46,019 bases of DNA from Syntrophales bacterium (GTDB lineage Bacteria > Desulfobacterota > Syntrophia > Syntrophales > UBA5619), in assembly GCA_023229765.1 (NCBI GenBank), contig JALNYO010000028.1, positions 1-46,019 of the forward strand. Reading direction: 5' to 3'. The notes below the pieces were generated by a model. The model had not been told where the DNA came from and did no database searches. It saw nothing but the letters and a program-made list of their open reading frames with translations. Positions 31,500 through 43,800 of the stretch are shown here, piece after piece. The stretch's first letter is position 1. Each line of letters starts with the position of its first letter. The position numbers and the translations under genes were made by a program.

Positions 31500-34400
31500 T
31501 TAAAAGTTTACTGATAGGGTCAGGATAGTCTCCCGGGACGGGGCACGACCGGCAAAGACAAAATAATCAGTAATCCAGTTGAAACGCTGGTCGAAGAGGT
31601 TGCGGCATTCAAGGTTGACGCTGCCTTTCCTGCCGGGGAATTCGTAACCGATTTTGACGTCGGTAATCCAGATGTCTTCATCGTCTCTACTGATCGCTTC
31701 AAATCGCGAATGGCGCCAGGTCTCCGATATACCCGCCGAAAATCCCAGCGCATGGACATACTTCAGGCCAGCCGTGACTCTGTGGTCTTCCCGGTTGGCC
31801 TCCGGCAGACTTTCGTCTTGCAAGTCCTGATAGCGATAGCTCGCTGCCAGCCCCACACCATGCCATAGGAGCTGATTGATCACCACTTCCGCTCCTTTCA
31901 TACGGCCCCTCTCCCGCTGCTCTACGATTGCCGTAGAAGCATCGATCAACTGATGCGCATACTCCTTTTCCAGGTAGAAACCGCCTATGGACAAGAATCC
32001 CGATCTCCATTCCCTCTCCCAAGTGAGATCTCCTTCCCTGATGGCTGCCCCCTGAAAGTTGTTGCGCAGTACCGTGATACCACCGATGTCCATCGGATCG
32101 ATTCTGCTTGTAATATAGGGCAGCAAATAGCGAAATGCGGCCAGTCGGAAGGTGTCCTGAGCGGTCGGGGTAAAAATGATGCCGAAACGGGGATTGAATT
32201 CGTTAAGCGTCCAAGCCGTTTTGTAAAGGGGGTCACTGTTCTCCATCCGATCAAAGTATAGCGCACCCTCGGCGCTCAAGTATCTATTGATCTTCCAAAT
32301 ATCCTGAAGGTAGTAGCTCTGAGAGCTCCGACTCGTCTCGGTTTGAATCGGATTCCGATAAAGGTTGATGCTGACATCGGTCAGGATACCACCGGTTTTC
32401 ACCTGATTAACATCTGCCGAGCTGACTCCTTCCAAATCGTTTTCTCCCCAATACTGGGCGCATCCAAGTATCAACTGATGCGCCCCAGCCTTGAAGAGAA
32501 ACTGACCCTGCATCTGGCGGTAAGGCGTCTCATTCCATCCGGAAAATAGTGTCTTTCCAATTGCGGTCATGGGCGGTGGTCCAGAGAGGTCCTGGCTGAA
32601 ACTCCTCAGATCGTGGATATCAGTGGTTGAACTCAACCGACTGAAATGCAGCAGCACATCCGAACGGGGTGAAAAATGGTGGTGGTATCCCAGTTCGACA
32701 CGGCTCAAGCTGTTTTCCGTCCAGGCATCCGGTTCCTGCAGCGCGTCCCATTCGTAGCGCGGGTAGCCGGTATCTTTTTGTTTCGACTTCTGACTTGAGT
32801 AAACAGCCATTAAACCGTCTTTCATTGTTGGATCCCATTTCCCGTAAACGGCAAAATTGCCGGCACGTTCGCCGTTCGTGCTGCGCCAACCGTCCGTCTC
32901 CTGATAAAGGCCACCCGCCGCCAGGGCCAAGTTCAGAGCGGGAATGGCGCCATCGAGAAAGACTTCACCCCCGCTGGTCTGCATTTCGCCGAACGAGCCA
33001 CTTACGGTCGCATGAACGGCGGGTTTTTCAAAGAATGCTGTGTATTCATTGAATGTGTTGAATGTGTTGACGTTGGCCGGTTGCAGTAGGCGCGACAGCA
33101 GCGATTCCCCGGCGAAGGCCCAAGAGCGGTCATCAGCATCCCGCAGGGCGCCGGACAAAAAGAGATGTCCTCCGGAATTATTGTAATCCTGCTTGATGGA
33201 AGCCATCGCCTTGTTTTTTGCCCAGGCGGAAAGGCCGAGTTGGTTATAAAGGACTGACAGATCAATGTTCTTCGAAGCCAGATCCCGGTCGAGCAGAAAG
33301 CGTGAGCGGTACACGGCCCGATTGTCGTTGAGCGACACTGCCCGGTTAATCGCGGCGATGGCCTCCGTCGGCCGGTTGAGGTCGCGCAGGATGAGCGCCT
33401 GGTAGAATTCGGGGGTAGGGTCACGGGGATCGAGAATAGCCGCTGTTTTGAGTACATCCAGGGCCTTGTCAAAACGTTCGAGCTGATAGAGCATTTTCCC
33501 CCAGTAGCTCAAGAATAGCGACCGCCGTGGTTCGAGGAGAACGGCAGTTGTGATCTCTTCCAGGACCTGCGCAGAATCGCCCTTCCGCATATACGCGAGT
33601 CCCAACCCCATGTGCGGCTCACCAAGGGAGGGATCGAGTTCGGACGCTATTCGGAAAGCGGCAATGGCCTCATCGGTACGCCTTCCAGCCAGAAGTACAA
33701 ATCCCTCGAGGTTGTAAACATTACCATTTTGCGGGGCGAGCCGTCGAGCCTTTTCCAAATTTTCCAAAGCCTGATCGGTCAGCTCCATGCCAAATTGAAG
33801 CCGGGCAAGATTGACAAGAGCAAGAACATTTTCACCGTCAAGGCGGAGCGCCTGTTTGAATGATTTCAGTGCGCGGTCCATGTCGAACGCGGCCTGAAAA
33901 GCGTAACCCTGAATGATGAAGGCGTTGGCCGAATCCGGCGCGGCTTGTACCGCCTTGTCGGCGGCTTGCAGCGCCTCCGCTTTTCGACCAAGAATAATGC
34001 GGGTAAGGGCCAGCAGACTCCACCCGGAAGCCTCTTCGTGATTGCGCAAAGTGAAATCCGCCATTTGCCGTTCGGTCTGTTTCACATTTCCCGCTTGAAG
34101 GTCCGCCAAGGCCACCCGAACCTCCGAAGGAACACCGCGGTCATCAAAAAGGGGCGGAACCGGGATCGTCCACTGAACGGCATCTTCCGGGGTCAGAAGT
34201 ATGCTCTTGGTTATCGGTTTGCCAGGTCGGGCAACCGCCTGTTCACCAGTTCGGACGTCTATAGAACTTAAATCGTTACTTGCAGTGATTCTCCCTTCCA
34301 GAACGGCTACGGTTGCAACCCCGTCATCGCTCAATTTCAAATCGAGTTCGGTACCCCGAACGCCCGCGACCATGCCGAACGCCTCAATATCTATCCGTGT

Positions 34401-34808
34401 ATTCCTGTTCTTGTTGCGGAACCATCCCTCGCCAGCATTCAGCATATAACGGGAGCTCGATACATTTCTGATAGTTTTTACAACAACATTCCGGATCAGG
34501 TTCCAACCGGCATTTTCGGCAACATCCTTCAGGGTAAAGCGGGAATTACGATTTAATTGCAGGAGGGTTTCATCTGACAGAACGATGGCGATCCACCCAT
34601 CGGCTCCCGTGCGGATGACATCGCCATGGTTAAGAATCTGACCCGGTACGACCGCCTTGGGGGTCATGCTGATAATCTCGACTTGACCGCGTGTATGAAT
34701 GACCTTCCCCGCGGGAACATCGGCAGCCCAAGCTCCATTAAATTGAAGCAGCCAGCAGAAACATCCTGCTAAAAATATGAAGTACCTTTTATGGATGCAA
34801 TTTTTCAA
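31500..34808 (-). CDS. FecR-domain + TPR + outer-membrane beta-barrel protein
   Basis: The 1,102-residue protein has a signal peptide (about 1-28, cleavage after 'GAWA') and a FecR domain (about 40-200, with 'GDVIRTGADGWIAIVLSDE' split and 'VAGVRGTELDL'). About seven TPR helices follow (235-520), then a long beta-barrel (about 595-1102) ending 'ETILTLSVNF', with the terminal Phe read by BAM. No TonB plug is seen, so it is not a normal TonB receptor. A periplasmic TPR plus barrel is the layout of exopolysaccharide exporters such as PgaA and BcsC; the FecR front end is unusual. The start is TTG, 22 bases after the giant gene's stop, with GGGAG upstream, so the two are co-transcribed. Its job may be export, anchoring or processing of the giant protein; this is inference. 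Confidence 0.75.
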   Translation of the reverse strand: MKNCIHKRYFIFLAGCFCWLLQFNGAWAADVPAGKVIHTRGQVEIISMTPKAVVPGQILNHGDVIRTGADGWIAIVLSDETLLQLNRNSRFTLKDVAENAGWNLIRNVVVKTIRNVSSSRYMLNAGEGWFRNKNRNTRIDIEAFGMVAGVRGTELDLKLSDDGVATVAVLEGRITASNDLSSIDVRTGEQAVARPGKPITKSILLTPEDAVQWTIPVPPLFDDRGVPSEVRVALADLQAGNVKQTERQMADFTLRNHEEASGWSLLALTRIILGRKAEALQAADKAVQAAPDSANAFIIQGYAFQAAFDMDRALKSFKQALRLDGENVLALVNLARLQFGMELTDQALENLEKARRLAPQNGNVYNLEGFVLLAGRRTDEAIAAFRIASELDPSLGEPHMGLGLAYMRKGDSAQVLEEITTAVLLEPRRSLFLSYWGKMLYQLERFDKALDVLKTAAILDPRDPTPEFYQALILRDLNRPTEAIAAINRAVSLNDNRAVYRSRFLLDRDLASKNIDLSVLYNQLGLSAWAKNKAMASIKQDYNNSGGHLFLSGALRDADDRSWAFAGESLLSRLLQPANVNTFNTFNEYTAFFEKPAVHATVSGSFGEMQTSGGEVFLDGAIPALNLALAAGGLYQETDGWRSTNGERAGNFAVYGKWDPTMKDGLMAVYSSQKSKQKDTGYPRYEWDALQEPDAWTENSLSRVELGYHHHFSPRSDVLLHFSRLSSTTDIHDLRSFSQDLSGPPPMTAIGKTLFSGWNETPYRQMQGQFLFKAGAHQLILGCAQYWGENDLEGVSSADVNQVKTGGILTDVSINLYRNPIQTETSRSSQSYYLQDIWKINRYLSAEGALYFDRMENSDPLYKTAWTLNEFNPRFGIIFTPTAQDTFRLAAFRYLLPYITSRIDPMDIGGITVLRNNFQGAAIREGDLTWEREWRSGFLSIGGFYLEKEYAHQLIDASTAIVEQRERGRMKGAEVVINQLLWHGVGLAASYRYQDLQDESLPEANREDHRVTAGLKYVHALGFSAGISETWRHSRFEAISRDDEDIWITDVKIGYEFPGRKGSVNLECRNLFDQRFNWITDYFVFAGRAPSRETILTLSVNF

Positions 34809-34830
34809 TACTTTTCCACTCCCAAATTAT

Positions 34831-37800
34831 TTACTGCTGTCGCATCTCCGCCGCCTTCTGCAAAATGTAAAGCACCTCCGCCATGCCGATTCTGTGGTCG
34901 CCATTGACATCTGCTTCGTTGTAAATCGGCTGGGCAAGCGCCATGTTATTCATAACCTGTATGGCCAAAACGGCATCAATCAAGTCCACATTCTTATCGT
35001 TGTTGACATCCCCGGAAGTGACAATGAACAACGTAATCACTGAATGTATCGTGGCTTCATTGCCAACGATATCATTAGCTTTTACAGAAATGGCATTGTC
35101 TCCCTCGGCCAAATTGGTCGTTGTCACTGACCATGTTGTTTCGGTAGGATACGTAACCGTTCCTACAGAAGCGGTGGGACAGACAACCGCGACTTTGGCA
35201 CTTGCTTCCCTCGTACCGGTCAGGGTCTGGTCTGTCTGACTGGTCGGACTTTGCACCGGATTCAGACTAAACACCGGCGCCGTCTGATCGAGCGTGATCG
35301 TTCGCGTCTCCGTCGTCTGGTTCCCAGCATTGTCCGTCGCGGTCACCGTAAGCGCATTCGCCCCGGCAACCAACGTGACGGTATCGCTGAATGCCCCATT
35401 GACGCCGATCGTCGCATCCTTCCCATTCACCGTCAGCGTTTTCACCCCCGACGTCACATCGGTCACTATACCGGCGACATTCAACGTCGGGTTGTTCGTG
35501 TAAGCCCCATCCGACAACATCGAAAGCGTCAGAACCGGCGCGACCGTATCCAGAGTAACTGCATAGGTGTACGTCTGTGACCAGTTCCCCGCACTGTCCT
35601 TAAACTGGATATAAAGCGTCCGTAAACCGGCGCCCGTTCCAAGATCCCAAGGCAAGCTGCTCGAGTATGCCTGTTCTTCTCCCCAGATGGCTCCGTCATT
35701 GCTCAAACGTAATTTTACGATATCCTGAGCTGACGTAGCAAACGTCAAAATAGCAATATTGTTGTTGGTATACGAGCTACCGTCATTCACTATTCCCTCA
35801 ATCAGCGGCGCTGCCGTATCCACTACCCAGGTCGCCGTGGTTGCCGAAATCTCCGCCTGCCAATTCCCTGCCGCATCCCTGCCAATTACGTATACCGTAT
35901 GACTCCCTTCCGATATAGCAGTCAAGATTATAGGGTCGGTCGCAGCCGCCTCTTGGGAATAGCCGCCGTTGTCCAGCTTATACCGGTAAGCAGTCACACC
36001 GGCACCGGCAATATTCAAGATTGCGCCGGTAAGCTTCGTCGGTGATCCCGGCAATCCGGAAATCTCTGCCACAGGAGGCGTGATGTCGTAAATAATATTT
36101 CTCTGCACTATCGTCTGGTTGCCGACTGTATCGGCAGCGGTTGCTATCACCGCATAGGTCTTCTCCACCGCCAGGGTGATCGCCTGCTCAAAGGCGCCGG
36201 CTGTTACCGCAGGAGAAAAAGTGTTTGTCCCATCGGTAAGCGTGAGTGCAACTGCCGTAAGATCCACGACCGTACCTTTAATAATCATGCTGCCCTGGTT
36301 GGTTCTGATATCCTGAGCGGGAACGGTTATCGCCAATGAGGGTCCCTGATTGTCATAGGTCACGGACCTTTTGCCTGCACCCTTGTTGCCGACACGATCC
36401 GTCACCGCTATGTCGATCGTGTTTACGCCGTAGGTCAGCGTCAACGACAGATTGAAGTTATTGCCGCTCATCGTCGCCGCCTGCGCAACGCCGCCGTTTA
36501 ACGTTATCTCAACGGTCGAGGTCTCGTCCACGCTCCCCGTCACCGTCACATCCGAAACCCCTGTCTTGCTGTTGTCCGTAGGCGCGGTTATCGTCAAAGC
36601 TGGCGCCGTCTGATCGAGCGTGATCGTTCGCGTCTCCGTCGTCTGGTTCCCGGCATTGTCCGTCGCGGTCACCGTAATCGCATTCGCCCCGGTAACCAAA
36701 ATGACGGCATCACTGAATGTCCCATTGACGTCGATCGTCGCATCCTTCCCATTCACCGTCAGCGTCTTCATCCCCGACGTCGCATCCGTCACCGAACCGG
36801 CAACATTCAACGTCGGATTGTTCGTGTAGGACCCATCCGACAACGTCGAAACCGTCAGAACCGGCGCCGCCGTATCCAGAGTAACTGCATAGGTGTGCGT
36901 CTGTGACCAGTTGCCCGCACTATCCCTGAACTGGATATAAAGCGTCCGTGAACCGGCGCCCGTCCCAAGATCCCAAGTCAAGCTGCTCGCGTATGCCTGT
37001 TCTTCTCCCCAGATGGCCCCGTCATTGCTCAAACGTAATTTTACGATATCCTGGGCTGACGTAGTGAACGTCAAAATAGCCATATTGTTGCTGGCATACG
37101 AGCTACCGTCATTCACTGTCCCTTCAACCAATGGCGCTGCCGTATCCACTACCCAGGTTACCGCTGTCGCCAACCCCTCTGCCTGCCAATTCCCCGCAGC
37201 ATCCTTGCCGATAACATAAACCGTATGACTGCCATCGGATAGAGTGGCCAAGGATATTGGATTGGATGTCGCCGCCTCTTGTGAGTAGCTGCCGTTATCC
37301 ACCTTATACCGGTAAGTAGTCACACCGGTACCGGCAATATTCAAGGTTGCGCCCGTAAGCATGGTCGGTGATCCCGGCAATCCGGAAATCTCTGCCACAG
37401 GGGGCGTTGTATCCAGCATGATCGTCTTTTCAAGAGCAGTCTCATTCCCCGCCGCATCGATGGCTCTGAAAACAATGGCATTGTTCCCCTCAGTTAGACT
37501 GGATATCGTCACGCTCCAGGAGGTATCCGTAGAATAAGTCACTGTCCCTATGGTAGCCGTTGGACAGGTTACCGTTACAACGGTGTTCGTCTCTCTGGTT
37601 CCCGTCAGGGTCTGACTCGATTTATTCGTCAAGGTTGCAAAGGCATCTACGGACATCTCCGGCGGCGTGATGTCGTAAATAATATTTCTCTGCACTATTG
37701 TCTGGTTGCCAATTGCATCGGCAGCGGTCACTGTCACCCCATAGGTCTTCTCCACTGTAAGGGTGATCGCCTGCTCAAAGGCACCGGCTGTTACCGCAGG

Positions 37801-40800
37801 AGAAAAAGTGTTTGTCCCATCGGTAAGCGTGAGCGACACGGTAGTCAGATCAGTCACCGTGCCCTTGATGATTATGCTGCCCTGGTTGGTCCTGATATCC
37901 TGAGCGGGAACGGTTATCGCTAATGACGGCCCCTGATTGTCATAGGTCACCGTCCTTTTCCCTGCGCCCTTGTTGCCGGAACGATCCGTCACCGCGATGT
38001 CGATCGTGTTTGCGCCGTAGGTCAGCGTCAACGATAGATTGAAGTTGTTGCCGCTCATCGTCGCCGCCTGCGCAACGCCGCCGTTTAACGTTATCTCGAC
38101 GGTCGAGGTCTCGTCCACGTTCCCCGTCACCGTCACATCCGAAACCCCTGTCTTACAGTTGTCGGCCGGCGCGGTTATCGTCAATACCGGCGCCGTCTGA
38201 TCGAACGTGATCGTTCGCGTCTCCGTCGTCTGGTTCCCGGCATTGTCCGTCGCGGTCGCCGTAATCGTATTCGCCCCAGTAACCAAAATGACGGCATCGC
38301 TGAATGCCCCATTGACGCCGATTGTCGCGTTCTTCCCGTTCACAGTCAACGTCTTCACCCCCGACGTCGCATCCGTCACCGATCCGGCAACATTCAACGT
38401 CGGATTGTTCGTGTAAGACCCATTCGACAACGTCGATACCGTCAGAACTGGGGCCACCGTATCCAGAGTAACCAAATAGGTGTACGTTCGTGACCAGTTG
38501 CCCGCGCTATCCTTGAACTGGACATAAAGCGTCCGTACGCCGTCGCCCGTCCCAAGATTCCACGTCAAATTGTTCGCGTACGCCTGTTCTTCTCCCCAGA
38601 TAGCTCCGTCATTGCTCAAATGTATTTTTACAATATCCAAGGTCGATGGGATAAACGCCAAAGTAGCCGTATTCTTCATGGCATATGGACTACCGTCATT
38701 CACTGTCCCCTCAACCAGCGGCGCTGCCGTATCCACTACCCAGGTCGCCTTGGTTGCCGAAATCTCCGCCTGCCAGTTCCCTACCGCATCCCTGCCGATA
38801 ACATAAACCGTATGACTGCCATCGGAAAGAGCGGTCAAGGTTATAGGATCGGTCGCAGCCGTCTCTTGCGAGTAGCCGCCATTGTCCAGTTTATAGCGGT
38901 AGGCCGTCACATCTGCACCGGCAATATTCAAGGTTGCGCCGGTAAGTTTCGTCGGCGATCCCGGCAATCCGGAAATCTCCGCCACCGGAGGTGTTGTATC
39001 CAGAGTAATCGATCTATCAAGGGCGGTCTCATTTCCCACGGCATCCACGGCTTTGAAAACAATGGCATTGTTCCCCTCAATCAGACTGGATATCGTCACA
39101 CTCCAGGAGGTATTCGTAGGATAAGTTATCGCCCCTACCGTAGCCGTTGGACAGGTGATTGTTAATGTGGTGTTGGCTTCTTTCGTTCCCGTCAACGTCC
39201 GACTCAATTGATTCGTCAAGGTCGCAAAGGCATCGATCGTCATCTCAGGCGGCGTAATGTCGTAAATGATATTTCTCTGCACTATCGTCTGGTTGCCCAC
39301 TGCATCAGCAGCGGTTACCGTCACCGCATAGGTCTTCTCCACCGCCAGGGTGATCGCCTGCTCAAAGGCGCCGGCTGTTACCGCAGGAGAAAAAGTGTTT
39401 GTCCCATCGGTAAGCGTGAGCGACACGGTAGTCAGATCAGTCACCGTGCCCTTGATGATTATGCTGCCCTGGTTGGTTCTGACATCCTGAGCGGGAACGG
39501 TTATCGCTAATGACGGCCCCTGATTGTCATAGGTCACCGTCCTTTTCCCTGCGCCCTCGTTACCGGCACGATCCGTCACCGCTATGTCGATCGTGTTTAC
39601 GCCGTAGGTCAGCGTCAAGGGCAAGTTGAAGTTCTTGCCGCTCATCGTCGCTGACTGGGCAGCGCCCCCGTTTAACGTTATCTCGACGGTAGAGGTCTCG
39701 TCCACGCTTCCCGTCACCGTCACATCCGAAACCCCGGTCTTGCTGTTATCGGCAGGTGCGGTTATCGTCAACACCGGCGCCGTCTGATCGAGCGTGATCG
39801 TTCGCGTCTCCGTCGTCTGGTTCCCGGCATTGTCGGTTGCTATCACCGTAAGCGTGTTCTCCCCGGCAACCAACGTGACGATATCACTGAACGTCCCGTC
39901 AACGCCGATCGTCGCCTCCTTCACGTTCACTGTCAGCGTCTTCATCCCCGACGTCGCATCCGTCACCGATCCGGCAACATTCAACGTCGGATTGTTCGTG
40001 TAAGACCCATCCGACATGGTAGAAAGCGCCAGAACCGGCGCCATCGTATCCAGATTAACTGTATAACTATGCGTATGAGACCAATTGCCGGCGCTGTCTT
40101 TAAACTTCACGTAAATAGTCTTTGCACCGTCGCTCGTCCCAAGATTCCAGGTCAAACTGCTCGCGTACGCCTGTTCTTCTCCCCAGATGGCCCCGTCATT
40201 GCTCAAACGTAATTTTACAACATCCGCGGTCGATGGAGTGAACGTCAATATAGCCGTATTCTTCATGGCATATGGACTACCGTCATTCACTGTCCCCTCA
40301 ACGAGCGGTGCAATCGTATCCACTACCCATGTTACCGATGTCGCCAATTCCTCCACCTGCCAGTTCCACGCCGCATCCCTGCCGACCACGTAAACCGTAT
40401 GACTACCCTCCGACATAGCAGTCAAGATTATAGGGTCGGTCACCGCTACCTCTTGTGAGTAGCTGCTGTTGTCCACCTTGAACCGATAGGCAGTCACACC
40501 GGCACCGGCAATATTCAAGGTTACGCCCGTAAGCTTCGTCGGCGATCCCGGCAATCCGGAAATCTCCGCCACAGGCGGCGTTGTATCCAGAGTGATCGAT
40601 CTATCAAGGGCGGTCTCATTCCCCGCAGCATCCGCCGCCTTGAAAACAATGGCATTGTTCCCTCCAGTCAGACTGGATATCGTCACGCTCCAGGAGGTAT
40701 CCGTAGGATAAGTCACTGTCCCTATGGTAGCCGTTGAACAGGTAACCGTTATAATGGCGTTCGTCTCTCTGCTTCCCGTCACGGTCTGACTCGATTTATT

Positions 40801-43800
40801 CGTCAAAGCCACTAAGGCATTGACGGCCATCGCAGGCGGTGTGATATCGTAGATAACATTTCTCTGCACTATCGTCTGGTTTCCCACTGCATCGGCAGCC
40901 GTCACCGTCACCGCATAGGTCTTCTCCACCGCCAGGGTGATCGCCTGCTCAAAGGCGCCGGCTGTTACCACAGGAGAAAAAGTGTTTGTCCCATCGGTAA
41001 GCGTGAGCGACACAGTAGTCAGATCAGTCACCGTGCCCTTGATGATTATGCTGCCCTGGTTGGTTCTGACATCCTGAGCGGGAACGGTTATCGCCAACGA
41101 CGGCCCCTGATTGTCATAGGTAACGGTCCTCTTTCCCGAACTGTTGTTACCTGCACGATCCGTAACTTTTACATCGATCGTGTTTACGCCGTAGGTCAGC
41201 GTCAACGACAGATTGAAGTTGTTGCCGCTCATCGTCGTCGCCTGCGCAACGTCACCGTTTAACGTTATCTCGACGGTTGAGGTCTCGTCCACGTTCCCCG
41301 TCACAGTCACATCCGAAACCCCTGTCTTGCTGTTGTCGGCAGGCGCAGTTATCATCAAAGCCGGCGCCGTCTGATCGAGCGTGATCGTTCGCGTCGCCGT
41401 CGTCTGGTTCCCAGCATTGTCGGTCGCGGTCACTGTAAGCGCATTCGCCCCGGCAACCAACGTGACGATATCACTGAATATCCCGTCAACGCCGATCGTC
41501 GCGTCCTTCCCATTCACCGTCAGCGTTTTCCCTCCCGACGTCGCATCCGTCACCGAACCGGCGACATTCAACGTCGGATTGTTTATATAAGCTCCATCCG
41601 GCAACGTCGAAAGCGTCAGTACCGGGGCCACCGTATCCAGAGTAATCAAATAGGTATACGCTTGCGACCAGTTGCCCGCGCTATCCTTAAATTTTGCGTA
41701 AAGAGTTTTTGAGCCGTCACCGGAAGCAAGCGTCCATGTTCCCACTGTTGCGTAGGCCTCGGCATCCGACCAGGTTACGCCATCGTTGGAAAACCTCATC
41801 TGAACCACGCTACCGGCATCGGTTGCGGAAATCGCAATGGTGACCGTCCCGTTATTCGCGAGAACAGCCCCCCCACTCATGGAGACGGAACCTACCGGTG
41901 GGGAAATGTCGGCAAAGGCCGCCGAAACGCTCTTGTCCGCATCCATCGCAACGTCGCAGGCGGATGCCGTGCCGGAACATGCGCCCGACCAGCCGGCAAA
42001 GGTGAATCCTGAATCGGGCGATGCGGTAAGGGTAACCGCCGTGCCTGAATTGTATGTTTCCGTGCAATCAACACCGCAGTTTATCCCCGCAGGATTGCTT
42101 GTTACAGTCCCCAAGCCGTTCCCCGTTTTCGCGACCGTCAAGGCAGCGGTCAACGGCAACATAGAGATGTCCACGACGGTCTCCTGTCCGGCCTGTACCT
42201 GCACATTCGGTATCGTTGCGCTCTGGTATCCGTTAGCTTCCGCCTGGACACTGACCGTGCCGGCCTCCACCTTAAGTATAAAATCGCCATTGCTGCTGAT
42301 CGCGCTTCCCAGGCTTGCCAGTATGGCCGCGCCGGAGATCCGCGCCTGCGCCGTATCACTCAGGATAATTCCCCGAATGGTTCCTATATCGGGGGCCACC
42401 GGCCGGTAAATCCGCAAATCATAATTCGTCTCAGCGCCAAACACAGCGGCGTCGTATTGCCGGACCCTCACATAATAGATACCCTTTTCAGGGGCCGTCC
42501 AGGAGAGCAATTCATCCTGTCCGTTGAACCCATCATCAACCGAGGTCAGCAACGTTTCCCCATCGGTATCGTACAGGTCAAGGACAACGTCGGCATATTG
42601 GCCCAGATTCGAGGCCTTGATTTCGTAAACGATCCCTGCATGGGCGTAAAATTTCGCCCAATCTTCGTCACCGGTCGCGTGAAAGTTATGGATTTGCGGA
42701 TAGTCGTGATTCAGGACAATGACACTGGCCTTGGCATCACTGTCGTCGATTTCGTAATTGTCCTCGCCTGTATAGACGGCCACGGTGCCGGACGTGGCCG
42801 ACGTCTCTCCGTCCGTGCCCTCAACGTAATAGCTCAAACCAGATTTGACCACCTCATTGCCGGGAATGGTCGCTTCCAGGAAATCGCCGGATTTGGTCAT
42901 GGTGAGAGCTGTCCAATCGTTTTTCTCACCTGAGCGGTAGTAAAGGGTGGCCTGAGAAAGGGGAACTCCTTTCAGAACGGATATTTTGACGACCAGCGGC
43001 TGGCCCTGCGTCCAGGAGATCGGCAACTCTGGATAGGCATCGCTTCCTTCTGCCAGGAAAAACGATGAAAAGTGATTCGTCGAAAACTTGAATTCCTTGG
43101 TCAGGAGATCGACAAAGCCCTGAACCAGACGGATGAGGCCATCGTCTCTGCGGTAGTAAACCCGCAAACGCCTCTGTGAAGCATCGCTTATTTCCTTATG
43201 GTTGTAGCCTATGGCCATCTGAACCGGTTCTGTAAAGGCCTTCGTGCCGTTCTCGAGCGATACATCAAAACCGATCCCCATTGGCGTTATCCCTGGCAGC
43301 GCCGCCAATTCACTTTCCGGCTTCCTCACCACCAGATTCGTATCGCTCACTACGGCGCTGGCGGGTAGTTTAAGGGTAACGCCCATGGCAAGCTCAAGTT
43401 CGACATCTTTCCCCTTCTCCAGCGATTCAGTGACAAGCTGATCTGACGACATGGACATCGGTTGCGTCGAGGGATTGCTTTCCGGCAGGGAGGTAAGGAC
43501 GTTGCCCTGACCGTCTTCCACCATGATATAGTACTCAATGCCGTTTACAGTATGCTCCGCAGGTATCCAGGCTTGATGGACATTATCGACGAGGTCCATA
43601 ACAGTCTGCTGAAACACCGTCTCTCCAATGCCCCGGAAGTATAATTTTGCAATTAAATCCGGATACTTCTTCGTATACACTTCCGCCGCTCTAATTTTAA
43701 TGTTGACCGGCCTGCTGACCAGCGTCTTATTCTTTTGAATGTAAAGCACGCCTCTGGGGCGGGCAAAGGCAATGGCAGATTCATTGGTGCTTGCATCTCT

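Noticed and set aside
35294..41590. A series of similar ~69-residue plus-strand frames at regular spacing
   Set aside because: They are antisense shadows of module A in the giant gene's super-repeat; their regularity reflects the protein repeat, not separate genes.
35281..41890. Regularly spaced DNA repeats that could suggest a CRISPR array
   Set aside because: The period is 1,587 bp, all in one reading frame, with no short direct repeats separated by unique spacers and no cas genes in the window.
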